The notes: generated by a model from the letters alone, not told the origin. 53,297 nt of DNA from Chloroflexi bacterium OLB15 (GCA_001567085.1 LMZS01000190.1:1-53297); one strand, 5' to 3'; counted from the first letter of the stretch, positions 35,499 through 45,016 are shown. A program made the numbers and translations.

Positions 35499-36869
35499 TT
35501 AACAATGCGGGAGTGTGAGCAGATTAACCAACCATAGGCCGCCGTTCGCGCCGGTTGCCGCGATTGCCATCGTGGTGCCATCCGGCGAAAGCCACATGCC
35601 AGATCGATCACTATCGGCTAGCTGGAGAGGCACAGGCGTGATGTTCGTTAGCGTGCCTTCGCCGCGATTGAAGCATTGCAGCATATTTTCACCATCCACC
35701 GGGCGTACTACAAAGACATGTGAAACGACGCCTGCTTCCATATCCACAATCGGTACAGGCTGGGGGTAATTCAATCCCGGCGGCTCTGCCTCAAAAAGCA
35801 GTTCAAAAAAACCGTTAGTCACTACATGAATGTAGTAGCCTAAAATGTTTTCCCCGGCATCCGTGTCAAAAGTCCCCGCGATGATCACACGCCGCCCATC
35901 TCGCGAAGCGCCGGGCATAATTACTGAAGCGCGGTTGTTGGCTGGCGCCAGGCTAAGCGCGCGGCCTTCAGCATCTGCCGTGAAATACAGTACCGGATCG
36001 CCATATGCGCCAAAATAACGAGCGATAAACCGGTCGTCATCCAGCCATTCAATCGTTTGCAGGGAACGGTTATTCAGGCTGCCAAAAATTTGCCGTTGAA
36101 AACGCCCATCTATCGCCGCTGTATAGAAGCGATTGACCCGATCCTGATAGACCAGGCGGGTTCCACCTGGCGCGAAGGACAATCGTGAGTTTTGGTAGAT
36201 CAGCGGATCAGTGAGGTTGAGGATTTCCAGCAGTTCAGGGGTGATTAGTTCTGCTGAGGCGTAATCCACTGCCTGATCACGCTGGCTGATGCGGTTGTAG
36301 CGATGCCATGACCATTCGCTTTCCAGATCGCGCGGGCAGCCAATCGCATAATCCAGCGAGCGCGGCCCTTCCCAGATCACGTTAATGACTTCCTGATCGC
36401 TAATTTGAGTGATCGCGCCAGAGTCTTCTTCGATAGCGGCATCTGCCGGTATAGGCTCGCCTTCTGCCGTCACCTGAATAGTATCAATCTCGGCGTCATT
36501 TTCGTACAGTTCCAGCGGAATGTTGAAGCGCTGGCTGTGCGCTGGCGGAAGCACATAATCTGGCAGCAGACCCGCGCCGCATATATCCACCAGATAGCCG
36601 AAACCCTCGCCAATTTGCTCCTCATCAGCGTCAAAAACTTGTGCCGAAAGCAGCAGGTTAGCATAAGGCGTTTCTGTATTGTTCAAAACCTCGCCAACCG
36701 CTACCTGTATGTTCTGCCCGTAAATATCTTGCTGCTCTTCAGGGGCAGCGCTGACGATATGCAGCCCTTCTGCTAGCGGCTCTTGCGTAGCTTCTTGTGC
36801 TATCACGGGAGATGCCGCCATTAGCAGCAATAACAATGGTATACGGCAAAGAAAATTCAAACGCATCAT
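35499..36869 (-). CDS. Secreted FxLYD-like/beta-propeller-like protein
   Basis: 456 residues with a signal peptide (NFLCRIPLLLLLMAASPVIAQ). Residues ~35-130 look like an FxLYD-type domain (VAVGEVLNNTETPYANLLLSAQVFD). The rest repeats a TolB/WD-like pattern (LSFAPGGTRLVYQ, IEWLDDDRFIARY, MLSPDG-like WLSPDGTTMAIAAT), which suggests a beta-propeller outside the cell. Several Cys may form disulfides. It lies 18 bases downstream of the C39-like gene, same strand, so both are probably co-transcribed. Function unknown. Confidence 0.65.
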   Translation of the reverse strand: MMRLNFLCRIPLLLLLMAASPVIAQEATQEPLAEGLHIVSAAPEEQQDIYGQNIQVAVGEVLNNTETPYANLLLSAQVFDADEEQIGEGFGYLVDICGAGLLPDYVLPPAHSQRFNIPLELYENDAEIDTIQVTAEGEPIPADAAIEEDSGAITQISDQEVINVIWEGPRSLDYAIGCPRDLESEWSWHRYNRISQRDQAVDYASAELITPELLEILNLTDPLIYQNSRLSFAPGGTRLVYQDRVNRFYTAAIDGRFQRQIFGSLNNRSLQTIEWLDDDRFIARYFGAYGDPVLYFTADAEGRALSLAPANNRASVIMPGASRDGRRVIIAGTFDTDAGENILGYYIHVVTNGFFELLFEAEPPGLNYPQPVPIVDMEAGVVSHVFVVRPVDGENMLQCFNRGEGTLTNITPVPLQLADSDRSGMWLSPDGTTMAIAATGANGGLWLVNLLTLPHC

Positions 36870-36887
36870 GATGATCACTCGTTCGTG

Positions 36888-37981
36888 CTACGGCGCAGGG
36901 GTTCCCATTGCCGCTCGTATACGTGCCAGCGCCTCGATAGCGGCGGTGTAGTGGGAATTGCGGAAAATGGCGACCTCAAGATTAGCTTCCGCGCGCTGCA
37001 AATCGCCCATGCCTTCAGCGCCCATTGCGACATAGTAATAAGCTTCTTCACGCCGGGGGTGGTGCTAATCACCCGTGCCGCATGGGTGATCACGTCCGCA
37101 TATCTGCCTACACGTAAATAGGCTTCCAACGGCCCGTACTGGTACCACATCATGCGCCAGGGCAAGCCGTTGTTGATCGCCGCGTCAAAGGCTTGCGCCG
37201 CTTCTTCATTACGATTCAACGCCAGTAACGCTGTGCCAATATTGAACCAGGTGAAACTATCTTCTCTGGGTGTGCCCACTTCAGCTTGTGATTGTTCAAG
37301 TGTCCATTCAGCGTTGATCGTTGTATCCCACTGATCGCCCATCACCTGCTGCAGCAGCGCTTCCTGCTCTGGCCGGTAAAGCACGAGGTAATCGCGGTTG
37401 AAGGTTCGCCAGCGCTCATCTACATCCGTATACGGGATCGGGCGGCCTGTGTTGTCTGGCCCGTTGCCCAGCAGCGAGTCGAATGTGAGGATGGCGCCCT
37501 GCGCGTCGTCATAGCCCATGACCACGCGGTTATGCCCCATCCAATCGTTCAGGCCGCCCGCGCCCTCAAAATACGAGTTTTCAATCAGTACCGGAAAGCC
37601 TGCTGCAACCAGCCGCTTGAGCATATCCAGCGTGCCGCCGGTGCGCTCTATGCCTTCCAGCCCGTAGCCGTTGGCAAAGCTGATCATCTCATCAAGCCGT
37701 ACCGCGACATCCTCCGCATGAGGGTTCAATCCGTGAATGGTGTCGGTATAGGTGCCGCCCCAATCGTAATAAGAGAGTTGAATGCTTAGCGCGGCGGCGG
37801 AACAGCGGTTCACATCTTGATAGACTGGCGTTAAACCCTCTAATCGTACCAGGGGGGGCAGGGCATTCAGTAAAATTTGTGGAGTTGCTTCTGGCGTGAT
37901 CTCTGCATCCTGAGCGCTGGCATAACCAGCTGCTGCCACCATGCAAACCAGCGTGGCGGCCAAAATGAATCTCAATTTCAT
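36888..37981 (-). CDS. Secreted C39-like peptidase with TPR tail (frameshifted)
   Basis: About 364 residues after adding one base. A signal peptide (KLRFILAATLVCMVAAAGYASAQ) is followed by a papain-like C39 domain: Cys60 in VNRCSAAALSIQLSYY and His150 in MGHNRVVMGYDDA are the likely catalytic pair. C-terminal TPR-like helices follow. The frame changes at a G5 run (37055-37059 plus strand): one more base gives STTPRREEAYYYVAMGAEGMG and ends at 36888; uncorrected, the frame continues to 36875 with a non-repeat tail. In some C39 relatives the domain is a non-enzymatic fold, so protease activity is likely but unproven. It is upstream of the beta-propeller-like gene. Confidence 0.75.
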
Positions 37982-38079
37982 GACTATCGTCACCAACATA
38001 TGAAGAAGAAGCGGCGCAAATATTACACCACAAGATGATTAGAGGATGAGAATAAAGGGAAATCGTAGGCGGGACGTAT

Positions 38080-38104
38080 GTACTGTATACTTAAGTACCG
38101 TATA
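38080..38104. repeat. Direct repeats in the C39-like/FHA divergent region
   Basis: GTACTGTATA (38080-38089) is repeated as GTACCGTATA (38095-38104), 15 bases apart with one difference. They lie in the ~220-base gap between divergent genes, which would be a suitable place for a regulator site. No clear promoter pair is nearby. Confidence 0.4.
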
Positions 38105-38203
38105 TCCGTTTGAATCTCTGTATGCACGAAACCGTGAAAACAGTGTAAGGTTATACGTAAATAGGCAGAAACGCTTAACTGTTCAGCTAATCAAGGTTTC
38201 TAG

Positions 38204-39094
38204 ATGATGCCTGACGGCGCCCTCAATCACACTGGCAACATCGGTACCAGACATCTCAAAATGAGCATTCCGGCAGACAAGCGCATTGGCGTAACTGGCC
38301 CGCTTGACCGCCAGTTGCCCTATGTAATTGAACTGCGGGTCGTGGGCACGCCTTCTACTTTGCAAAAGCAGGTTCAGACCGAAATGGTTCTGGGGCGGCT
38401 GGATGCAGAGAAGAAGATCACCCCTGAAATCGATCTCTCCCCCTACGACGGATTTCAAACCGGCGTTTCCCGCAAGCACGCGGTTATTCTGGTGCGTGAA
38501 GAGCGGCTGTTCCTGAAAGATTTGAACAGCACCAATGGCACGCGCTTGAATGGCCTGATCTGTGAGCCGGACAAGGAATATCGCCTGCGTCACGGCGACG
38601 AAATCATGCTGGGGCGGCTGCGGTTGCAACTGCTCTTTGCGGTCACGCCGATGGTTGAAGGCGGCACGCCGCTGCACGGCACGCTGGAACCCGTGAATAT
38701 TCCGCGTATCGGCAAAGGCCAGCATATTCTGGTTGTAGAAGATGATAAAGAAGTCGGCTCGGTCTTTCGCATGGCGCTGGAATTGGGTGGCTATAAAGTG
38801 ACGTTGGTAGATACCGTCACCAAAGCCCTGAATATCGTTTTTCAGATCATGCCCGATGCGATTGTGATGGATTTGATGCTGCCGGATATGAACGGCATTG
38901 ACCTGCTGCACTACCTGAAGAAGCAGACTATCCCTCGCCGCATTCCAATTTTGGTGGTTAGCGGCGCAACTGGCGGCTTCCAGATGAATCAGGCGCTGGA
39001 AGCGGGCGCGGAACGCTTCATGGGCAAGCCCGTCGCCGTTGATAAGCTGGTCGGCGCGGTTTCCGAAGTTTTGAAGCTAAACGTCGCCACATAA
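38204..39094 (+). CDS. FHA domain-response regulator fusion
   Basis: 296 residues, no membrane segment. Residues ~45-150 form an FHA domain with the phosphothreonine-binding residues in VLGRLD, SRKHA and NSTNGTRLNG. Residues ~173-290 are a receiver domain: VVEDD, acceptor Asp in VMDLMLPDMNG and Lys in MGKPV. There is no DNA-binding output, so it probably bridges Ser/Thr phosphorylation and two-component signalling by protein-protein contact. The kinase-like protein and hybrid kinase at 19.7-25.3 kb are possible partners (inference only). AAGG lies 7 bases before the ATG; 38207 is an alternative start. Confidence 0.88.
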   Translation: MMPDGALNHTGNIGTRHLKMSIPADKRIGVTGPLDRQLPYVIELRVVGTPSTLQKQVQTEMVLGRLDAEKKITPEIDLSPYDGFQTGVSRKHAVILVREERLFLKDLNSTNGTRLNGLICEPDKEYRLRHGDEIMLGRLRLQLLFAVTPMVEGGTPLHGTLEPVNIPRIGKGQHILVVEDDKEVGSVFRMALELGGYKVTLVDTVTKALNIVFQIMPDAIVMDLMLPDMNGIDLLHYLKKQTIPRRIPILVVSGATGGFQMNQALEAGAERFMGKPVAVDKLVGAVSEVLKLNVAT

Positions 39095-39112
39095 ACGCAA
39101 ATTTGCTCGCTG

Positions 39113-39139
39113 AAAAGGCAGCCACACGGCTGCTTTTTT
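39113..39139 (+). terminator. Intrinsic terminator after the FHA-response regulator
   Basis: GCAGCC (39118-39123) pairs with GGCTGC (39128-39133) around ACAC, preceded by AAAA and followed by six T. It sits ~20 bases after the stop codon. Confidence 0.85.
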
Positions 39140-39214
39140 GTTATTAAGCAGTTTTTTTACCCTTCGTGCTCAATCAGGCTATCCAACCCATGCAGCTGAA
39201 CTGCCGGCGTCCGT

Positions 39215-39358
39215 ATGGCTGTTGACGGGCTTTCCAACCGTGAAATAGCCGATAAACTTTTCCTCAGCCTTGAAACAATCCGCTGGTATCTGAAAAAGAT
39301 TTACAGCAAACTAGGCGTGCACAGCAGGGAAGAATTGATCCAATACTACCAGCAGTAA
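39215..39358 (+). pseudogene. Remnant of a LuxR-type helix-turn-helix domain
   Basis: 47 codons reading VDGLSNREIADKLFLSLETI, then YLKKIYSKLGVHSREEL, a very clean match to the recognition part of a LuxR/MalT-type HTH. An in-frame stop (39197-39199) ends the frame just upstream, and I see no continuation in other frames, so the first HTH helix and any sensor domain are missing. No ribosome site. Likely the tail of a decayed regulator; a functional mini-protein cannot be excluded. It is the only content of note in the 339-base gap before the peroxiredoxin besides the terminator. Confidence 0.65.
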
Positions 39359-39433
39359 GCTTGCTTCTTGTATGTTCCCCCGCTGCCAGCCGGTCTATGT
39401 TTACAGGGTTGCTGTTAATCTGAGGAAAAGGTT

Positions 39434-39928
39434 GTGGTGACGACAGAATCAACATCCACGCGTGACACATTAGTTTCAGCTGGTGAAACTGCGCCAGATT
39501 TCGCGCTGAAAGATCAGGCAGGCAATACCATCCGCCTTAGCGATTTTCGAGGCAAAACAGTTGTCCTGTACTTTTACCCGGTATCGTTTAGCGGGGGGTG
39601 TACGCTTGAGGCTTGTCAATTTCGTGACAGTTACGAAGATTTCAAACAGGCAGGCGCTGAAGTAATCGGCGTTAGCAGTGATTCAGTTGAGACGCAGGAC
39701 AAGTTTGCATCTCAGTATAAGCTGCCCTTCGTGCTTTTAAGCGATCCTGATGACAAAGTAGGCAAGACATACGGCGTAAAACGCAAATATGTTGTTTTCA
39801 AGGGCAGGGCAACGTTTATCATCGACGTTAACGGGGTTGTGCAGCATTCCTTTGAGAGCATCAATTTCGGCGCGCACATGGCTAGGGCGCTGCGTGTGGT
39901 AAGGGAACTTGCTGCAAAACAGGCTTGA
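39434..39928 (+). CDS. bcp: Thioredoxin-dependent peroxiredoxin (Bcp/PrxQ type)
   Basis: 164 residues. It reduces hydrogen peroxide and organic hydroperoxides. GETAPDFALKDQAG and the active site YPVSFSGGC place the peroxidatic Cys at 56; Cys61 (CTLEAC) is the resolving Cys of atypical 2-Cys PrxQ proteins. The Pro-x-x-x-Thr/Ser-x-x-Cys motif is kept (Pro49, Ser53, Cys56). It starts with GTG (39434 or the next codon) after GAGGAAAAGG. It stands alone, upstream of the str operon. Cytoplasmic. Confidence 0.92.
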   Translation: MVTTESTSTRDTLVSAGETAPDFALKDQAGNTIRLSDFRGKTVVLYFYPVSFSGGCTLEACQFRDSYEDFKQAGAEVIGVSSDSVETQDKFASQYKLPFVLLSDPDDKVGKTYGVKRKYVVFKGRATFIIDVNGVVQHSFESINFGAHMARALRVVRELAAKQA

Positions 39929-39997
39929 TCTGCCGTTTTACGGTTTTGTGCAGCTTGTACGAATTTTCAAAATCGTGGCTGTTCAGGTCGCCTACCC

Positions 39998-40026
39998 TTG
40001 ACGTAGATAAATCGCTCCTGTAGTAT
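39998..40026 (+). promoter_or_regulatory. Promoter of the str ribosomal operon
   Basis: TTGACG (39998-40003) and TAGTAT (40021-40026) are 17 bases apart, about 200 bases before rpsL, in the 306-base gene-free gap after the peroxiredoxin. A second TTGACG (40030-40035) lacks a well-placed -10. Confidence 0.6.
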
Positions 40027-40142
40027 TCCTTGACGCGTAGCCGGCACAGTAATCCTCTATGGAGGCAAGGCGGTGCCGAACTGAGCGAGGTGGCGAAAGC
40101 GTTCCGCACGGCGGATTGGCTCGTCACGGTCAGCATTCATAG

Positions 40143-40175
40143 GGCGTCCCTTCGCATATCGAAGTGCGCCTTTTT
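40143..40175 (+). promoter_or_regulatory. Attenuator-like hairpin in the rpsL leader
   Basis: GGCG (40143-40146) and CTTCG (40150-40154) pair with CGAAG (40160-40164) and CGCC (40167-40170), with a small internal loop and a 5-base top loop, followed by TTTTT (40171-40175). This is the shape of an intrinsic terminator placed 60 bases before rpsL and after the predicted promoter, so read-through may be regulated. CCTCTATGGAGG at 40054-40065 is a second small leader hairpin. Confidence 0.5.
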
Positions 40176-40234
40176 GCGTGTCTGTACCGAAAGATCGCGG
40201 AAGGTTTTGCGAGCAACGTTGTTTGGAGAAGTTT

Positions 40235-40681
40235 ATGCCAACCATTAATCAGTTGGTGCGCAAGGGTCGCAAGGCGAAAAAGAGTAAAAGTAAGTCGCCG
40301 GCGCTTCAGTATTCGCTGAACGTCTATGACCAGAAACGCACTCGCACAAGGAAGGGTTCGCCGCAGAAACGTGGCGTGTGCACCGTCGTCAAGACGATGA
40401 CCCCGAAGAAACCAAATTCGGCGCTCCGTAAGGTAGCGCGTGTGCGTTTGTCCAATCAGATCGAAGTGACAGCGTACATTCCCGGTGAAGGGCACAGCCT
40501 TCAAGAGCATAGCGTGGTGTTGGTGCGCGGCGGTCGTGTGAAAGACCTGCCAGGCGTTCGTTACCACATCGTGCGTGGCACGCTGGATACCGATGGCGTG
40601 AAGAATCGTATGCAGGCTCGCAGCAAGTACGGCGCTAAAGTGCCGAAGGCCGGCGCTGCCGCTGCCAAAGGCAAGAAGTAA
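40235..40681 (+). CDS. rpsL: 30S ribosomal protein S12
   Basis: 148 residues; E. coli has 124. S12 lies at the decoding centre and monitors codon-anticodon pairing. The core is intact: [36 protein letters not shown], and [18 protein letters not shown] 15-17-residue insertion ([17 protein letters not shown]) sits between PALQ and PQKRG, and the C-terminus has a short Ala/Lys tail. ATG 40235 has GGAG 7 bases upstream; codons upstream in frame are not a plausible start. First gene of the str operon. Confidence 0.97.
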   Translation: MPTINQLVRKGRKAKKSKSKSPALQYSLNVYDQKRTRTRKGSPQKRGVCTVVKTMTPKKPNSALRKVARVRLSNQIEVTAYIPGEGHSLQEHSVVLVRGGRVKDLPGVRYHIVRGTLDTDGVKNRMQARSKYGAKVPKAGAAAAKGKK

Positions 40682-40696
40682 AGGTATATAGTCAAA

Positions 40697-41164
40697 ATGC
40701 CGAGAAGAAAAAGCCCTCCGAAGCGCCAGACGCCGCCGGATAACAAGTACAACAGCCTGTATGTGGCGATGATCGTCAATCGCATGATGTACGGCGGTAA
40801 GAAAAGCACCGCCCAGCACATTATGTATACCGCGATGGATGTCATCGAAGAGAAGACAAAGCGCAATCCGCTCGAAGTGTTGGAGCAGGCGCTGCGTAAC
40901 GTTACTCCGGCCATTGAAGTGAAGCCGATGCGTGTCGGCGGCGCAACCTACCAGGTTCCGGTAGAAGTTGCCCACGAACGCGGCGTGACCCTGGCAATGC
41001 GCTGGTTGTTGGAAAACGCTCGCTCGCGCGGCGGCCGTAATATGGCCGAAAAGCTGGCGAACGAATTGATGGATGCTGCCAACGGGCAGGGGAACTCCAT
41101 TAAGAAGAAAGACGATACCCATCGTATGGCGGAAGCGAACCGCGCGTTCGCTCACTTCCGCTAA
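40697..41164 (+). CDS. rpsG: 30S ribosomal protein S7
   Basis: 155 residues, usual length. S7 starts assembly of the 30S head by binding the 3' major domain of 16S r[13 protein letters not shown] opens the protein, and [13 protein letters not shown] and [22 protein letters not shown] C-terminal helices (here [18 protein letters not shown]) are diagnostic. 15 bases after rpsL, with AAAGG before the start. In E. coli S7 represses the str operon through the rpsL-rpsG gap; the gap here is too short for that structure. Confidence 0.97.
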   Translation: MPRRKSPPKRQTPPDNKYNSLYVAMIVNRMMYGGKKSTAQHIMYTAMDVIEEKTKRNPLEVLEQALRNVTPAIEVKPMRVGGATYQVPVEVAHERGVTLAMRWLLENARSRGGRNMAEKLANELMDAANGQGNSIKKKDDTHRMAEANRAFAHFR

Positions 41165-41188
41165 CGGTTAGCGAGTTAAGCGAAACTC

Positions 41189-43290
41189 ATGGTCAAGAAG
41201 ATAGAAACCGCTCTCGATTTAAGTAAGGTGCGCAATATCGGCATCATCGCGCATATTGATGCTGGTAAAACCACCACAACCGAGCGCGTGCTGTATTACA
41301 CCGGGATGGTACACCGCATCGGTGAGGTGCACGAAGGTGCTGCCACCACCGACTATATGCCGCAAGAACGTGAACGTGGTATCACCATCACCGCCGCTGC
41401 CGTTACCGCCTCGTGGAACGGCCATCAAATCAACGTTATTGACACGCCCGGCCACGTAGACTTCACCGCTGAAGTGCAGCGTTCGCTGCGCGTTCTGGAT
41501 GGTGGCGTCGTTGTGTTCGACGGCGTTGCTGGCGTTGAGCCGCAATCGGAAACCGTATGGCGTCAGGCGAACACCTATGAGGTGCCGCGCCTGTGCTTCG
41601 TCAATAAAATTGACCGTACTGGTGCCAGCTTCCAGCGTTGTGTTGATATGATCGTCGAACGCTTGAATGCGAATCCGGTGCCGCTGCAATTCCCTTACGG
41701 CGAAGGTGCGGATTTTGAAGGCATCATTGACCTGTTCAAGATGCAGTTGGTCACCTTTGAAGGCGAAATGGGTAACGATATTAAGTATCACCCCATTCCC
41801 GAAGCCTACCGCGAACAGGCAGAAACGCGCCGCGCGAGATGATCGAAAAGATCGTCGAGAACGATGATTACCTCACTGAGAAGTATCTGCTCGGTGAAGA
41901 AATCAGCGATGAAGAACTGATGCCGGCGCTGCGTGCAGCTACGCTGGCCGGTAAGTTGCAGCCGGTGCTGTGTGGCTCGTCGCTCAAAAACAAGGGTGTC
42001 CAGTTGATGCTGGACAAAGTGGTTGAACTTCTGCCTTCTCCGCTGGATATCCCCGCCGTTAAGGGTACGCATCCCAAGACTGACGCCGAAGAAATTCGTG
42101 AACCCAGCGATGATGAGCCAGCAGCTGCATTGGTCTTTAAGATTTTGACTGACCCGTTTGTGGGTCGTCTGGCCTTCTTCCGCGTCTATTCCGGCGTGGT
42201 GAAAGCCGGTACGATGCTGCTGAACTCCGGCAAGGGCGAGCGCGAACGTATTGGCCGTATCGTGCGTATGTTTGCTGACCGCCGCGAAGATGTTGAAGAA
42301 GTTCATGCAGGCGATATTGCCGCCGTGTTGGGGCTAAAGAACACCTTCACCGGCGATACGCTCTGCGATACTGACAAGCCGATTGTGCTTGAGAAGATCA
42401 GCTTCCCTGAGCCGGTTATTGAAGTGGCGATTGAACCGAACACCAAGGCCGACCAGGACAAGATGGGTGAAGCCCTGCGCCGTTTGGCTGAGGAAGACCC
42501 GACCTTTAAGATTGAGGTTGATGATAAGCTCGGTCAGACCAAGATTCGCGGTATGGGTGAGCTGCACCTTGAAGTGCTGGTTGACCGTATGATGCGCGAG
42601 TTTAGCGTCCAGGCAACTGTAGGCCGCCCGCGTGTAGCCTATCGTGAAACCATCACCCGTGACCGCCGCAGCGACATGACCTTCAAACGTCAGTCTGGTG
42701 GTAAAGGTCAATACGCCCGCGTTGTGCTCGAATTTGAGCCGCTGCCGGACGAAGAAGCTGCGGAAGCTAAAGACGGCCTGCTCTTCGTAGATGCCATTCG
42801 TGGTGGTGCAATTCCGCGTGAATTTATCCGCCCGACTGAAAACGGCATTCGTGAAGCAATGGCTGGCGGCGTGTTAGCCGGTTACCCGGTCGTGGGCATC
42901 AAGGCCACGCTGGTAGATGGCAGCTTCCATGACGTGGACTCCAGCGAAATGGCTTTCAAGATCGCCGGTTCGATGGCGCTGAAGGAAGCTGTGCAGGCTG
43001 CGAAACCGGTTCTGCTTGAACCTACCATGCGCGTTGAAGTGGTGGTGCCGGATGATTACACCGGCACGATTGTAGGTGACCTGTCATCCCGTCGCGGCAT
43101 CATCTCTGGGATGGAGCCTCGCGGTAACGGTACGTCGGTACGCGCGAATGTGCCGCTGGGTGAAATGTTCGGTTATGCCACGACAGTGCGTAACCTCACA
43201 CAGGGGCGTGGCAGCTTCACGATGGAGTTTGAGAAATACAGTGTTGCCCCAGGCAGCATCGTTGACGATGTGATCAAGGGTAACCTCTAG
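41189..43290 (+). CDS. fusA: Elongation factor G (frameshifted)
   Basis: About 700 residues when read through one frame change. EF-G drives ribosome translocation with GTP. G1 is [16 protein letters not shown]3 DTPGHVDF and G4 NKIDR; domains II-V follow after the break, with [10 protein letters not shown] in the switch region. The first frame ends at a TGA at 41840-41842 after EQAETRRAR; the second starts at [10 protein letters not shown] (41839). A two-base loss or one-base gain in the CGCCGCGCG stretch (41828-41838) joins them. As fusA is essential and elsewhere intact, a sequence error is most likely. Between rpsG and tuf, as in other str operons. Confidence 0.95.
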
Positions 43291-43392
43291 TTTTTGGGTT
43301 TGGTCCCGAACATCGGCGGGGTTCCCGCCCTGCCGGTGACGACAGTTTCGTAGGGATAGTGAACAAGCGATAAGCAAGAGGAACTAAGGGAA

Positions 43393-44589
43393 ATGGCTAA
43401 GGAAAAGTTTGATCGCAGCAAGCCTCACGTAAATATTGGCACCATCGGCCACGTAGACCATGGTAAGACCACCCTCACCGCCGCGATCACCAAAACGCTG
43501 GCGCTTAAGGGTAGGGCGCAAGCGATGGCATACGGGGACATTGATAACGCGCCCGAAGAACGCGCGCGCGGTATTACCATCAACATCCGTCACGTTGAGT
43601 ACGAAACCGACGCGCGTCACTATGCGCACGTTGACTGCCCAGGCCACCGTGACTATATCAAGAACATGATCACCGGTGCGGCGCAGATGGACGGCGCGAT
43701 TCTCGTCGTCAGCGCGCCAGACGGCCCCATGCCTCAGACTCGTGAGCACGTGCTGCTCGCCCGTCAGGTGGAAGTGCCCGCTATGGTTGTGTTCCTGAAC
43801 AAGGTTGACCAACTCGACGATCCGGAACTTCTGGAACTGGTTGAGCTGGAACTGCATGAACTGCTCTCCAGCTACGGCTTCTCTGATGAAACCCCGATTG
43901 TTCGTGGCTCAGCACTGGCTGCCAATGAAAGCGCCAGCAAGGACATTAGCGCGCCCGAATACAAGCCGATTCTGGATCTGATGGATGCCGTTGACGCTTG
44001 GATCCCCACCCCCACCCGTGAAAAGGACAAGCCGTTCTTGATGCCCGTGGAAGACGTGTTCTCGATCAAGGGTCGTGGTACCGTCGTGACCGGCCGTGTT
44101 GAGCGTGGCGCCCTGAAGAAGGGTGAAGATATCGAAATCATTGGTCTGCGCGATGAAATCCTCAAGACGACCGTGACCGGTATCGAAATGTTCCACAAGG
44201 AACTGGACAACGCAGAAGCGGGTGACAACGCCGGTATTCTGCTGCGCGGCACCACCCGTGAAGAAGTGGAACGTGGTATGGTGCTTGCCAAGCCCGGCAG
44301 CATCAAGCCCCAGAAGAAATTCCGCGCTCAGGTGTACGTCCTCAAGAAGGACGAGGGTGGCCGCCACAAGGCGTTCTTCAATGGTTATCGTCCCCAGTTC
44401 TACATCCGCACCATGGACGTGACCGGTACAGTTACCCTGCCCGAAGGTGTGGAAATGGTTATGCCCGGCGACGACGTCAATCTGGAAGTGGAACTGATCG
44501 TTCCAGTGGCGCTGGAAAAGGGTTCGAAGTTCGCTATCCGTGAAGGCGGTCTGACCGTTGGCGCGGGTTCAATTACGGAAATCCTCTAG
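43393..44589 (+). CDS. tuf: Elongation factor Tu
   Basis: 398 residues. It delivers aminoacyl-tRNA to the ribosome as a GTP complex. GHVDHGKT (G1), RGITIN with the Mg-binding Thr, DCPGH (G3), NKVD (G4) and the SAL motif are all kept. Switch I reads NIRHVEYET, as in other Chloroflexota. Residue 86 is Arg (DCPGHRDY), where most bacteria have Ala and archaeal EF-1A has Arg. A good ribosome site (AAGAGGAACTAAGGG) precedes the start; a hairpin after the stop separates it from rpsJ. Confidence 0.97.
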   Translation: MAKEKFDRSKPHVNIGTIGHVDHGKTTLTAAITKTLALKGRAQAMAYGDIDNAPEERARGITINIRHVEYETDARHYAHVDCPGHRDYIKNMITGAAQMDGAILVVSAPDGPMPQTREHVLLARQVEVPAMVVFLNKVDQLDDPELLELVELELHELLSSYGFSDETPIVRGSALAANESASKDISAPEYKPILDLMDAVDAWIPTPTREKDKPFLMPVEDVFSIKGRGTVVTGRVERGALKKGEDIEIIGLRDEILKTTVTGIEMFHKELDNAEAGDNAGILLRGTTREEVERGMVLAKPGSIKPQKKFRAQVYVLKKDEGGRHKAFFNGYRPQFYIRTMDVTGTVTLPEGVEMVMPGDDVNLEVELIVPVALEKGSKFAIREGGLTVGAGSITEIL

Positions 44590-44628
44590 CTTTTAGCTAA
44601 GGGTTTACGCAGGACAGTGCTTTTCCGC

Positions 44629-44666
44629 GATGCCGGGAGTGCGCAGTAAAACTCCCGGCATCGTTT
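44629..44666 (+). terminator. Hairpin between tuf and rpsJ
   Basis: A 12-bp perfect stem (GATGCCGGGAGT, 44629-44640, with ACTCCCGGCATC, 44651-44662) followed by GTTTCCC. The U tract is short, so this may be a partial terminator between the str and S10 clusters. Confidence 0.6.
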
Positions 44667-44707
44667 CCCTCGCCAAATGGCGGGGTTAGCGCGACGAAGG
44701 AACGTAT

Positions 44708-45016
44708 ATGTTCAAGAGTAAGATACGCATCCGCTTGAAGGCGTATGATCACCGTGTGCTCGACCAGTCTGCGCAGCGGATTGTTGAGACGGCCGAACGT
44801 ACCGGTGCGCGGGTGGTAGGGCCAGTGCCGCTGCCGACCCGGATTGAAAAATTCACCGTTATGCGCTCGTCGTTCATTGACAAGGACTCGCAGGAACACT
44901 TCGAGATTCGCACGCATAAACGCCTGATCGATGTGTTGGACCCGGATAGTAAGACAATCGACACCCTAATGCGCCTGAACCTCCCGGCCGGTGTTGATAT
45001 CGAAATCAAGATCTAA
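44708..45016 (+). CDS. rpsJ: 30S ribosomal protein S10
   Basis: 102 residues, usual length. [17 protein letters not shown], the [14 protein letters not shown] loop and [12 protein letters not shown] are canonical. It also serves as NusE in transcription antitermination. AAGGA lies 7 bases before the ATG. First gene of the S10 cluster. Confidence 0.97.
   Translation: MFKSKIRIRLKAYDHRVLDQSAQRIVETAERTGARVVGPVPLPTRIEKFTVMRSSFIDKDSQEHFEIRTHKRLIDVLDPDSKTIDTLMRLNLPAGVDIEIKI

Noticed and set aside
38183..38911. Long open frame on the minus strand opposite the FHA-response regulator
   Set aside because: It lacks a ribosome site and family motifs, and the plus-strand gene has unmistakable FHA and receiver motifs.
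40059..40142. Possible 27-codon leader peptide before rpsL ([12 protein letters not shown]...)
   Set aside because: No ribosome site and no amino-acid run that would sense a metabolite; the ATG lies inside a small hairpin.
40130..41155. 341-codon minus-strand frame opposite rpsL and rpsG
   Set aside because: Mirror of two conserved ribosomal genes; no recognisable domain.
41828..41842. Programmed frameshift in fusA
   Set aside because: No slippery heptamer or downstream stem is evident; recoding of EF-G is not known, and four other genes in the window have similar breaks.
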